Source of the DNA: Bin55 sp965116055
GTDB taxonomy: Bacteria; Pseudomonadota; Gammaproteobacteria; Pseudomonadales; Azotimanducaceae
DNA length: 64,000 bases
Direction of reading: 5' to 3'
Assembly: GCA_965116055.1 (NCBI GenBank)
Contig: OZ220466.1
Location: 1,054,001-1,118,000, forward strand
In this document: positions 52,470 through 60,646 of the stretch, in pieces
Numbering within the stretch: the stretch's first letter is position 1
Layout of the letters: each line of letters starts with the position of its first letter
The notes under the pieces: generated by a model
What the model saw: the letters and a program-made list of their open reading frames with translations, nothing else
Told to the model about the DNA's origin: nothing
Databases searched by the model: none
Made by a program: the position numbers and the translations under genes

Positions 52470-52862
52470 TTGATATTGCGAACTTGTGGTACCGTCGTTG
52501 AGCAGGACCGAAATCGAGTCATTGTTCGTGTCGAACGTGAAACTTGCGAAAATTGCATAGGGTGTATTAAATTTCGAGCGCCGAGTACGCTTAGGGCAAT
52601 CGGCGCTCAATCAACGGGCACCCGCGTGGTCGTTCGCACATCCGCGGCCGGACTATCGCTAGCCTGTGCAGTGGTTTTTGGGTTACCGCTTGCGTCGCTT
52701 GTAGTCGGAGTATTGATTTGGCAATCGTCTGTTGCGGCTTTAACGGTAATGCTTATCTGTTTACCTGTGGTTTACGCTGCGATGCGCTATGCAAGTTTAA
52801 CTGGACTATTAGCAGTCTACGCTGACGAAATTGAAAGCGATAGCAGTCGCGTGTCGTTATAG
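52470..52862 (+). CDS. rseC: Sigma-E modulator RseC/MucC family protein
   Basis: 130 residues from a TTG start. N-terminal cytoplasmic Cys cluster ETCENCIGCIKF as in RseC, then two membrane helices (about 65-85 and 88-110: LPLASLVVGVLIWQSSVAAL; LTVMLICLPVVYAAMRYA). RseC is an inner-membrane modulator of sigma-E signalling and is also tied to SoxR reduction. It follows the IS by 50 bp, so readthrough from rseA is probably disturbed. Its 3' end overlaps the convergent permease by 6 bp. Confidence 0.82.
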   Translation: MILRTCGTVVEQDRNRVIVRVERETCENCIGCIKFRAPSTLRAIGAQSTGTRVVVRTSAAGLSLACAVVFGLPLASLVVGVLIWQSSVAALTVMLICLPVVYAAMRYASLTGLLAVYADEIESDSSRVSL

Positions 52863-54170
52863 ATTCGCAACCGTCCTTTGTCGAATACCGAGTCGAGTAA
52901 ACCAGAAAAATACTGGCGCTAGGCCAACCAATATGCCTGCTAGACACAGCAATGCAGATGGGGACCAAGTGTCCCCAATAAACCCGATCACCGTTTGCCC
53001 AATGGTCGTTGATAGATTGGCAACCGACATGTAGATAGCGAATTGCGATGCCGCGATATTCGTACTAACTAAACCCATACACGCGGAAATGATCAATACT
53101 GCAAATAAGTGCTGTGCAACCCAAAAACCAAGCATAAAAATGTGCCATCCATAGCCCTCTTGCAGCACTGGGATAGTTGCAAACGAGATGATCCCAATCG
53201 CTGTGATCCCGCATAGTACATTAATGCAACTTCGTTGGCCGTATTTATCGAAGACCGGACTGAGGATTAACCCCAGTACAACAGCGACTATGCTTATGTA
53301 TCCATTCCACTCGTTGTACGCCAAATCGTCCCAGCCTAGATCAATGACGGCAAACGCTGGTAGGTAAGCCTCCATGAGACCACCGGCTACGCTATCGCAG
53401 AACGATGCAAAAATGAACAGCAAGCTCACCGGTGCGACGAGTTTTAAGAGTAATTCCGTAAGCATCGGCCGTAGGCGTTCGACCTTCATAGCCGCAACTT
53501 CCGGCGCGATTCGACCACCTGGAGACCAAGGGAAACGCTTCTCCATGCTGCGTTCTTTCACGAAGAGAGGAAATAAGAGAAGTAACGACGTTGTGACCGC
53601 CGCAGCAAAGCATGCGCCCCATACTCCTACGGTATTCAGCAATAAGCCGCCACCTACTAATCCCGCTAGACGGCCCATACGTTGACTGCCAAACATCAAT
53701 GCGGTCGCTTTAGAGCGCTCCGCCGTTTGCAGTACGCCGATGGCTAACCCGTCCACTGCGACATCTTGGGTCGAACTGAAAAGATTAAGTACGAACCCAC
53801 AACCCGCGAGAACGAATAAATTTGGGTCGCCGATATCCGCGATAACCGCACTTGTCGCAAACGTGAGAGTAAGACCGCACTGCGCAATGACAACCCATGG
53901 TCGGCGATGCCCGTAGATCAAAAACGCGACACGGTCCATAAGCGGTCCTGCCAGGAACTTGAATGCCCAAGGTAGCCCTATCACAGCTAGAAACCACGCG
54001 ATCTCGGATTTAGTAAATCCAATTTCGGCGAAATACGTTGGAAACGCTACGCCGAACAGACCAAGCGGAAGACCTTGCGAAAAATACATCAAGCCGATGG
54101 CAGTGAAACGAAGATAGACGTTGCCGGCCATGCTCAGTTCGTAAGGTCGTTGAACAGTCACTTCGTTCAT
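52857..54170 (-). CDS. AmpG-like major facilitator permease (second copy)
   Basis: 437 residues from ATG 54170; ATG 54227 in the same frame would add a charged 19-residue leader. About 12 membrane helices. Family features: IGLMYFSQGLPLGLFGVAFP, LPWAFKFLAGPLMDRV, the loop GHRRPWVVIAQ, and SSTQDVAVDGLAIGVL, the AmpG counterpart of the SATQDLAIDAYRV seen in the other copy. It likely imports muropeptides or a related solute. Diverged enough from the 20.4 kb copy that they may differ in substrate. Confidence 0.82.
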   Translation of the reverse strand: MNEVTVQRPYELSMAGNVYLRFTAIGLMYFSQGLPLGLFGVAFPTYFAEIGFTKSEIAWFLAVIGLPWAFKFLAGPLMDRVAFLIYGHRRPWVVIAQCGLTLTFATSAVIADIGDPNLFVLAGCGFVLNLFSSTQDVAVDGLAIGVLQTAERSKATALMFGSQRMGRLAGLVGGGLLLNTVGVWGACFAAAVTTSLLLLFPLFVKERSMEKRFPWSPGGRIAPEVAAMKVERLRPMLTELLLKLVAPVSLLFIFASFCDSVAGGLMEAYLPAFAVIDLGWDDLAYNEWNGYISIVAVVLGLILSPVFDKYGQRSCINVLCGITAIGIISFATIPVLQEGYGWHIFMLGFWVAQHLFAVLIISACMGLVSTNIAASQFAIYMSVANLSTTIGQTVIGFIGDTWSPSALLCLAGILVGLAPVFFWFTRLGIRQRTVANL

Positions 54171-54314
54171 ATGAATGTGTCTGACGCTCGGCGTGAAGTG
54201 GGTATTTTCGCGTTTGCAACGCGTCATCTGCTACGTTCGTGAATGGAACGCAGCAATTGCACTTGACTTGCTTCTTATGCTTTTAGTTTTATTTATCTGG
54301 TTGCGATAGCCATT

Positions 54315-55805
54315 TTGAATCAGGCCTACATTTTGTTAGAAGCCAAAATCGCGGAAATCAAGGCGCTTGATCATCTGATGGATTTATCCAATTGGGACGA
54401 GTCGACCTTCATGAAACCCGCGAGTGCGCCAGATCGGGCGGAATTGGTTGCATTGGCCGCTGGCTTACGACGGCAACTCATTACGAGCACTGAATTTAGT
54501 GATTTATTGGATGCTGCTCAAGAGAACGAACTCACCGCGATGCAAACTGCTAACGTTCGCGTGGCCCGGTATGCCCGGCAACATGCCGTCGCGATCCCGT
54601 CGGATCTGCTCAAAGAGTCCAAGCGAGTCTTTTCGGATAGCCAGACTACCTGGGAGCGCAACCGACCGTTAAACGATTGGGAAAACACGCTGCCCAAGCT
54701 AGCGCAAGTGGTTAAGGTCTCGGTCGAGATTAGCCAATGCCTGGCTGAAGCATTCGAGCTTGAGCCGTACGACGCGTTGATGAATCAGTACGAGCCAGGG
54801 TTGCGGCAAGCCCACATTGATCCGGTGTTCGATGAAATCGAATCGTATTTGGTACGCGAAGTACCAAATGTAGAAGCGACGCAGACACTCCCTGAGCCTT
54901 ACACCGAAACGTTTTCCGAAACTGATCAACTCAAACTTGCGGAATTTGCGATGCAACGGCTCGGTTTCGATTTTGATCGTGGCCGTCTTGATCAAAGTGC
55001 TCATCCCTTTTCTTGTGGTACTGTCAACGATGCGCGCCTCACGACACGCCTCACGCCACATGACTTTACCGAGTCACTGTTTGCTGTATTCCATGAGACG
55101 GGTCATGCGAGATATACGCAAAATCAGCCGGCAGATTGGGTGTTACAGTTCGCGGGCGAACCGACTGGAATGGCAGTGCATGAGAGTCAATCACTTTTTA
55201 TGGAAATGCAAATCTGTCGAAGCGAAGCGTTTTTGGAATATATCCACCCAACTATTCAGTCGTTGTTGCATGGGAACGCAAGAGACACCGCGTGGTCGCT
55301 GCAAAACTTCAAACGTACGGTATGGCGTGTCAAGCGCGACTTCATTCGCGTCTCCGCGGACGAAATGACGTACCCATTTCACATTGCGTTACGATACGGG
55401 CTTGAAAAGCGCCTTTGCGACGGCGACTTAAAAGTCAAGGATTTGCCTGACGCATGGAATGAGCGCATGCAATCGCTCTTGGGCGTTGATACGCGAGGTG
55501 ATTTCGCCAATGGCTGCATGCAGGACATCCATTGGTATGCGGGTTTATTTGGTTATTTTCCCTGCTATTTAGTGGGAGCTATTTACGCAGCACAGCTCTA
55601 TGCTGCTTGCGTTCGTAAAATTGGCCAACAGACGGAAAACATCCGACGAGGCGATCTTCATGAGATTTCGACTTGGTTGGCTGGCAATATACACTCGAAG
55701 GGAAGCCTACTGGATGGTCAGGCGTTGGTTCGTTCAGTCACTGGTGAAGATCTGTCTGCAAACACCTATTTAGCCTACTTAAAACAACGCTACATCGATT
55801 CTTAG
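54315..55805 (+). CDS. Carboxypeptidase Taq, M32 metallopeptidase
   Basis: 496 residues from TTG 54315, full M32 length. Zinc motif HETGH in LFAVFHETGHARYTQ (about 259-263), followed by AVHESQSLFMEMQI with the third ligand Glu and the family HESQS motif; further family segments HPFSCGTVNDARLTTR and IRVSADEMTYPFHIALRYGL, plus GYFPCYLVGAIYAAQLY near the C-terminus. It is a cytosolic metal-dependent carboxypeptidase of broad specificity. It ends 10 bp before lepA. Confidence 0.94.
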   Translation: MNQAYILLEAKIAEIKALDHLMDLSNWDESTFMKPASAPDRAELVALAAGLRRQLITSTEFSDLLDAAQENELTAMQTANVRVARYARQHAVAIPSDLLKESKRVFSDSQTTWERNRPLNDWENTLPKLAQVVKVSVEISQCLAEAFELEPYDALMNQYEPGLRQAHIDPVFDEIESYLVREVPNVEATQTLPEPYTETFSETDQLKLAEFAMQRLGFDFDRGRLDQSAHPFSCGTVNDARLTTRLTPHDFTESLFAVFHETGHARYTQNQPADWVLQFAGEPTGMAVHESQSLFMEMQICRSEAFLEYIHPTIQSLLHGNARDTAWSLQNFKRTVWRVKRDFIRVSADEMTYPFHIALRYGLEKRLCDGDLKVKDLPDAWNERMQSLLGVDTRGDFANGCMQDIHWYAGLFGYFPCYLVGAIYAAQLYAACVRKIGQQTENIRRGDLHEISTWLAGNIHSKGSLLDGQALVRSVTGEDLSANTYLAYLKQRYIDS

Positions 55806-55815
55806 TCGACCTGTC

Positions 55816-57615
55816 ATGGGCGTTTCTCTAAGCCATATCCGCAATTTTTCGATTATTGCCCATATTGATCACGGGAAGTCGACGCTCGCCGATCGTCTAA
55901 TTCAGAAATGTGGCGGTCTGCATGAGCGCGAAATGGCCGATCAAGTGCTAGATTCCATGGATCTAGAGCGCGAGCGCGGGATCACGATTAAGTCTCAAAG
56001 TGTTCGCTTGGCTTATCAAGCCGCGAACGGCGAGATGTATCAACTCAACCTCATTGATACGCCAGGACATGTGGACTTCAGCTACGAGGTATCCCGATCG
56101 TTGACTGCATGTGATGGTGCACTATTGGTCGTTGATGCTGCGCAAGGCGTTGAGGCACAGTCGGTTGCTACGTGCTATCACGCGATTGAGTTGGGCGTAG
56201 AGGTATTGCCGGTACTTAACAAAATGGATTTGCCGATGGCAGATTCGGATCGCGTGGCACAGGAAATTGAGGAAATCATCGGTTTGTCTACGGTGAACCT
56301 CCTCAAAATCAGTTCGAAGACCGGGCAAGGCGTGGATGAGTTGCTGGAACGGCTTGTCGAGCAGATACCGGCGCCGGAAGAGCCCACCGTGGAAGGATTG
56401 CAAGCGCTCATTATTGATTCATGGTTTGATCAATATCTTGGGGTGGTCTCATTGGTTAGAGTGTTCGCCGGAGAATTGCGTAAAGGTGATCGTATTGTCG
56501 CGGCCTCGGTAGGTCAGACCCATACAGTGGACGAAGTTGGCGTGTTTACGCCCCATCGTCAAGAAGTTGATACGTTGCATTGCGGCGAGGTGGGCTATGT
56601 AGTTGCAGGCATCAAAGCAATCCACGGTGCGCCGGTAGGCGATACACTAACGCTCGCAGGTTATGAAACGCCGGCTTTGCCGGGGTTTGCCAAAATCAAA
56701 CCGCAGATATATGCGGGTCTTTTTCCATCCAATTCGGACGATTTCGCTGCGATGCGTGTCGCGCTAGAAAAACTTTGTCTCAACGATGCGTCATTGCAAT
56801 TTGAAACCGAATCGTCGGATGCGCTTGGATTTGGTTTTCGTTGCGGCTTCCTAGGCATGCTTCATATGGAAATCGTGCAAGAACGCTTAGAGCGCGAGTA
56901 CGATCTTGATCTGATTACCTCGGCGCCCTCTGTGGTGTATGAAGTCGTTGATCGCCAAGGCGAAGTGTCGTTGATCGACAATCCATCCCAACTTGATGAT
57001 GCTAGCCAGTTTATCGAAATACGCGAGCCGATCGCGGACGTCAACATCCTGGTGCCGCATGACTACCTCGGTAATGTCATTGAACTTTGTATCGGTCGAC
57101 GCGGCGCTCAAAAGAGCATGCAATTTCTAGGCGGACAGGTTTCGTTGCGTTTCGATATTCCCTTAAGCGAAGTCGTGGCGGATTTTTTCGATAAGCTAAA
57201 GTCGATTAGTCGCGGTTATGCATCGCTCGACTATGCGTTTGATCGATTTCAAGCGTCTCCTTTAGTCAAAGTCGATATACTCATAAATGGAGAAAAGGTT
57301 GATAGTTTGGCGATGATCGTCCACCGGGATCTTGCGAATGCCCGGGGTAGGGAGTTGGCCTCATCAATGAAGACTCTGATTCCGCGGCAGATGTTTGATG
57401 TCGCGATTCAAGCGGCGATCGGCCGTCAAGTTATCGCGCGAACTACGGTGAAGGCATATCGCAAGAATGTAACAGCCAAGTGCTACGGCGGCGATGTGAC
57501 ACGGAAGAAGAAACTGCTCGCGAAGCAGAAAGAAGGTAAGAAACGCATGAAGCAAGTCGGCAAAGTAGATATTCCACAGGCTGCCTTTCTTGCTGCGCTT
57601 AATGTTGGACGTTGA
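55816..57615 (+). CDS. lepA: Elongation factor 4 (LepA)
   Basis: 599 residues, standard. GTPase G1 AHIDHGKSTLADRL, switch I ERERGITIKSQSV, G3 DTPGHVDF, G4 NKMDLP. Domains II-V follow, with the LepA-specific C-terminal region (RKNVTAKCYGGDVTRKKKLL, KQKEGKKRMKQVG). It acts on ribosomes, in back-translocation or initiation fidelity. The TGA overlaps the TTG start of the first RNase III gene (TTGA). Signal peptidase lepB, which often follows lepA, is missing. Confidence 0.97.
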   Translation: MGVSLSHIRNFSIIAHIDHGKSTLADRLIQKCGGLHEREMADQVLDSMDLERERGITIKSQSVRLAYQAANGEMYQLNLIDTPGHVDFSYEVSRSLTACDGALLVVDAAQGVEAQSVATCYHAIELGVEVLPVLNKMDLPMADSDRVAQEIEEIIGLSTVNLLKISSKTGQGVDELLERLVEQIPAPEEPTVEGLQALIIDSWFDQYLGVVSLVRVFAGELRKGDRIVAASVGQTHTVDEVGVFTPHRQEVDTLHCGEVGYVVAGIKAIHGAPVGDTLTLAGYETPALPGFAKIKPQIYAGLFPSNSDDFAAMRVALEKLCLNDASLQFETESSDALGFGFRCGFLGMLHMEIVQERLEREYDLDLITSAPSVVYEVVDRQGEVSLIDNPSQLDDASQFIEIREPIADVNILVPHDYLGNVIELCIGRRGAQKSMQFLGGQVSLRFDIPLSEVVADFFDKLKSISRGYASLDYAFDRFQASPLVKVDILINGEKVDSLAMIVHRDLANARGRELASSMKTLIPRQMFDVAIQAAIGRQVIARTTVKAYRKNVTAKCYGGDVTRKKKLLAKQKEGKKRMKQVGKVDIPQAAFLAALNVGR

Positions 57616-58322
57616 AGCTGAATCTTCTAGGCGCGATTCAAGCGTTATTCAAATATTGGGGCCTTCAGAGCCGAATTGGCTATCGATTCATTGATATTTC
57701 GCGTCTGCAGGAAGCTCTAACGCATGCTAGTCTGGATAGGGTAAACAACGAGCGGTTGGAATTTCTGGGCGATGCCGTGCTTGATCTAGTCGTATCGGAG
57801 TTTCTGTATCGCCAATACCCCGACGTGGATGAGGGAACGCTCACATTGCTCAAAATCATGAGTGTTAACAACGTTCATTTGAAGTCGGTTGCGCTCAACT
57901 TAGGTTTAAACGATCACCTGCAAATTAGTAAAGGTTTGTACAACGTTAAAGATCGTGGCGACAAGATGTATGCCGATGCCGTGGAAGCATTGATCGGCGC
58001 GATATTTATTGATGGTGGTTTGCGAGCGGCGCGCAGGTTTGTCGACAGATGTGTCATCCAAACTTTGCCAACCTTGGAAGAAACCAAGATGCATCCGAAA
58101 ACGGCATTGCAGAATTGGGTAAAGAAGCAAGGGATGGATTACCCCGATTACGACATCGTGCGAGATCCGCAACGGTCGGGCGGTACAGATTGGCATGTCA
58201 AATGCACGATCAGACGCCTGGCGATCTCAAGGACAGCATCCGCTCATTCGCGTAAAGCGGCGGAGGCCGCCGCTGCGAGGCAAATCCTTGATGCTCTTGG
58301 CGTCGTGCCGAATGGCGCTTGA
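57612..58322 (+). CDS. rnc: Ribonuclease III, divergent paralogue 1
   Basis: 236 residues from TTG 57612. Catalytic set kept: E47, E50 and D54 in NERLEFLGDAVLD, D122 and E125 in ADAVEALIGAIFIDGG. The C-terminal dsRNA-binding domain is present (TALQNWVKKQGMDYPDYDIV; RKAAEAAAARQILDAL). The stretch that in most RNases III reads RA-LV-N and G-GE--SGG is changed (TLLKIMSVNNVHL; ISKGLYNVKDRGDKMY). It is coupled to lepA and followed 33 bp later by a second RNase III gene. Which copy does rRNA processing is open. Confidence 0.88.
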   Translation: MKLNLLGAIQALFKYWGLQSRIGYRFIDISRLQEALTHASLDRVNNERLEFLGDAVLDLVVSEFLYRQYPDVDEGTLTLLKIMSVNNVHLKSVALNLGLNDHLQISKGLYNVKDRGDKMYADAVEALIGAIFIDGGLRAARRFVDRCVIQTLPTLEETKMHPKTALQNWVKKQGMDYPDYDIVRDPQRSGGTDWHVKCTIRRLAISRTASAHSRKAAEAAAARQILDALGVVPNGA

Positions 58323-58355
58323 GCCGCGCAGCCGGAGAAGGCAAAGTGGTGCACT

Positions 58356-59018
58356 ATGAGGTCTGAGGATCTTAGCTTGTTGCAAGAAGCAATCGGCTAT
58401 CAATTCCAGTTTCCGCACTTGCTGGAGCAGGCCTTGGTTCATGCAAGTGCGTGCGAGGAGGATAACGAGCGGCTGGAGTTTCTGGGCGACGCGGCGTTAG
58501 GTTATGTGGTAAGTGCAACGCTTTATCGTTCTCACAAACAGGCGACTGTAGGTGAATTAACGGAGCACAAGGCGCGTTTGGTCAGCAATACTCAATTAGC
58601 TCAACTTGCCGTGAATCTCGGCATTGATCGATATATGCTGTTAGGCGAAAGCGTTCTCGCCAATCGACATAAGAGTTCAAAAGTCTGTGCTGACGCACTT
58701 GAGGCCGTGATCGGCGCGATGTCGCTGGATGGCGGCACGAGCGCGGTACAAGCATTCGTGGACCGACATATAGTGCCTTTGGCCGATCGTTCGGTTAAGT
58801 TGCAGAAACATGCGAAATCGCGGTTACAAGAGTGGGCTGTCTCACACGGCTATGAAGTACCGTCCTACGTCGTCGTTGACCATGAAATCAACAAGCATGG
58901 CGAACGATGGCGTGTCGATTGCATCATAAAGGATTTCGAGTATGTAGGTACCGGTGCGGCGGATTCGAAAAAAAAGGCTGAACGGTGCGCAGCCGAAGCC
59001 GTGCTGGATAAGGTGTAG
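58356..59018 (+). CDS. rnc: Ribonuclease III, paralogue 2
   Basis: 220 residues. Catalytic E38, E41, D45 (DNERLEFLGDAALGY) and D113, E116 (CADALEAVIGAMSLDGG), nearly the E. coli numbering. HKARLVSNTQLAQLAVNLGI follows the usual RA-LV-N pattern and LGESVLANRHKSS the GE segment, so this copy looks more canonical. The dsRNA-binding domain (SRLQEWAVSHGYEVPSYVVV; SKKKAERCAAEAVLDKV) is complete. It ends 8 bp before era, the standard partner of rnc. Confidence 0.9.
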   Translation: MRSEDLSLLQEAIGYQFQFPHLLEQALVHASACEEDNERLEFLGDAALGYVVSATLYRSHKQATVGELTEHKARLVSNTQLAQLAVNLGIDRYMLLGESVLANRHKSSKVCADALEAVIGAMSLDGGTSAVQAFVDRHIVPLADRSVKLQKHAKSRLQEWAVSHGYEVPSYVVVDHEINKHGERWRVDCIIKDFEYVGTGAADSKKKAERCAAEAVLDKV

Positions 59019-59026
59019 ATCGCTTT

Positions 59027-59926
59027 ATGAGCAAGGCTGCGAAAGCCGGTTACATTGCGATTCTAGGACGTCCAAACGTTGGTAAGTCGACGCTTCTGAA
59101 TCACTGCCTTGATCTGAAGCTAAGCATTACCTCGCGTAAACCGCAGACCACGCGACATCAATTGCTTGGCATTCTTACCCGAGGTTCAAGTCAGTTCCTG
59201 TTTATTGACACGCCTGGTATTCATATCGGTCGACGCCGCACAGGTCGATCTATCGAACGATACATGAATCGACAAGCGTTGAGCACCATGAACGATGTCG
59301 ACGTGATTTTGTATCTGGTTGAGGGGACGGGTTGGCGCCCAGACGATGAGCCGATATTGAAGTACCTTGATTCATCCGACGTACCGGTGATTTGCGTACT
59401 TACTAAAGTGGATCGTATTCAAGACAAACGCTCGCTACTGCCACTTATCAACGATTTATCGAAAAGACGGGACTTTCGGGCGATCGTGCCAGTCGCAGCG
59501 TTGCGCAATGAAGGTTTAGATCTGCTTCTCACAGTGATCGAAGAAGAATTACCCGAGGGACCACATCATTTCAAGGACGGCGAACGCACTGATCGTTCTG
59601 ACGCGTTCTTGATCAGCGAAATTATTCGCGAGCAAGTAGTGCGGCAACTCGGAGCCGAGTTGCCACATCGCAGTACGGTGATTGTTGAACGCGTGGAGAA
59701 GTCTGCTGAAGAAACGACTATCTACGCCACGATCTGCATTGAACGGGAAAGTCAAAAGCAGATCGTGATTGGTAAAGGCGGTCAGCGCCTTAAGTCCATC
59801 GGCACAGCCGCGCGACACAATATTGCGTCGTTTCTAACTACGAAGATTAATTTGCAGCTGCATGTCCGCGTTCGCTCAGGTTGGACAGACGACGCCAGGA
59901 GTCTTGGGCAATTAGGTTACCGATAG
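59027..59926 (+). CDS. era: GTPase Era
   Basis: 299 residues. G1 GRPNVGKSTLLNHCL, G3 DTPGIHIG, G4 TKVD, then the KH domain with GKGGQRLKSIGTAARH and the conserved C-terminal region (LHVRVRSGWTDDARSLGQLG). It binds the 3' end of 16S rRNA in 30S assembly. In the rnc-era-recO series. Confidence 0.97.
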   Translation: MSKAAKAGYIAILGRPNVGKSTLLNHCLDLKLSITSRKPQTTRHQLLGILTRGSSQFLFIDTPGIHIGRRRTGRSIERYMNRQALSTMNDVDVILYLVEGTGWRPDDEPILKYLDSSDVPVICVLTKVDRIQDKRSLLPLINDLSKRRDFRAIVPVAALRNEGLDLLLTVIEEELPEGPHHFKDGERTDRSDAFLISEIIREQVVRQLGAELPHRSTVIVERVEKSAEETTIYATICIERESQKQIVIGKGGQRLKSIGTAARHNIASFLTTKINLQLHVRVRSGWTDDARSLGQLGYR

Positions 59927-59941
59927 GGTAGGTATTACGGT

Positions 59942-60646
59942 GTGATCCACGAGACTTGCTTTGTCATCCGCAAGCGTCCGTATAGCGAAACCAGCTTGAT
60001 ATTGGAAATGCTTACTGGCGAGTCGCGTTATGTGCATGCAATCTATCGAGGTGCCAAGCGCAACGGTTCGACACCGATTGATTTATTTACGAAGTACGCG
60101 ATGAGTTGGCGACCGCGCTCGGGCTTACTCACGGTGCGTTCATGCGAAGCCCTGCGCCCACTGCATCTAGCCAGATCTGCGCTGTATGCCGGTCTCTACT
60201 TGAATGAACTCGTGTATCGAGGAATGTATGAGCAGCAGGTCATTGACGGCGTTCGTACGGCTTACGAAGAAGCGTTGTTAGATCTGGAAAAGGAATCGAA
60301 GGATCAGGAGAGCGCTTTACGCACCTTTGAACAGCTGTACTTAAAGGCTTTGGGGTTTCAAATTCAGTTTCATCTTGAACAAGCAAACGATCGTGAAATT
60401 TCATTAAATTACAACTATTGTTTTAATCCGTCCATTGGTTTTCAGCGGACGACTGAGAAGTCGCCTCACAACTATCCAGGTCACGTGTTATTGGACATCG
60501 CTGCACATCAATACGACAAGCTTGAGACGAGGCAGGCTGCGAAGTCGATTTTGCGTGATGCGCTGGACTACCACCTAAGCGGCAGCTCGCTCCATGCGCG
60601 GGCTTTGCTAACTGCCAAGGCATATCGAGTTACCGCAGATGAGTGA
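59942..60646 (+). CDS. recO: DNA repair protein RecO
   Basis: 234 residues from GTG 59942. N-terminal OB fold (ETCFVIRKRPYSETSLILEM; YVHAIYRGAKRNGS), helical domain with GLYLNELVYRGMYEQQ and LRTFEQLYLKALGFQIQF. The zinc-finger Cys set of some RecO proteins is absent, as in other gammaproteobacteria. It works with RecF/RecR to load RecA. Overlaps the relA start by 8 bp. Confidence 0.92.
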   Translation: MIHETCFVIRKRPYSETSLILEMLTGESRYVHAIYRGAKRNGSTPIDLFTKYAMSWRPRSGLLTVRSCEALRPLHLARSALYAGLYLNELVYRGMYEQQVIDGVRTAYEEALLDLEKESKDQESALRTFEQLYLKALGFQIQFHLEQANDREISLNYNYCFNPSIGFQRTTEKSPHNYPGHVLLDIAAHQYDKLETRQAAKSILRDALDYHLSGSSLHARALLTAKAYRVTADE

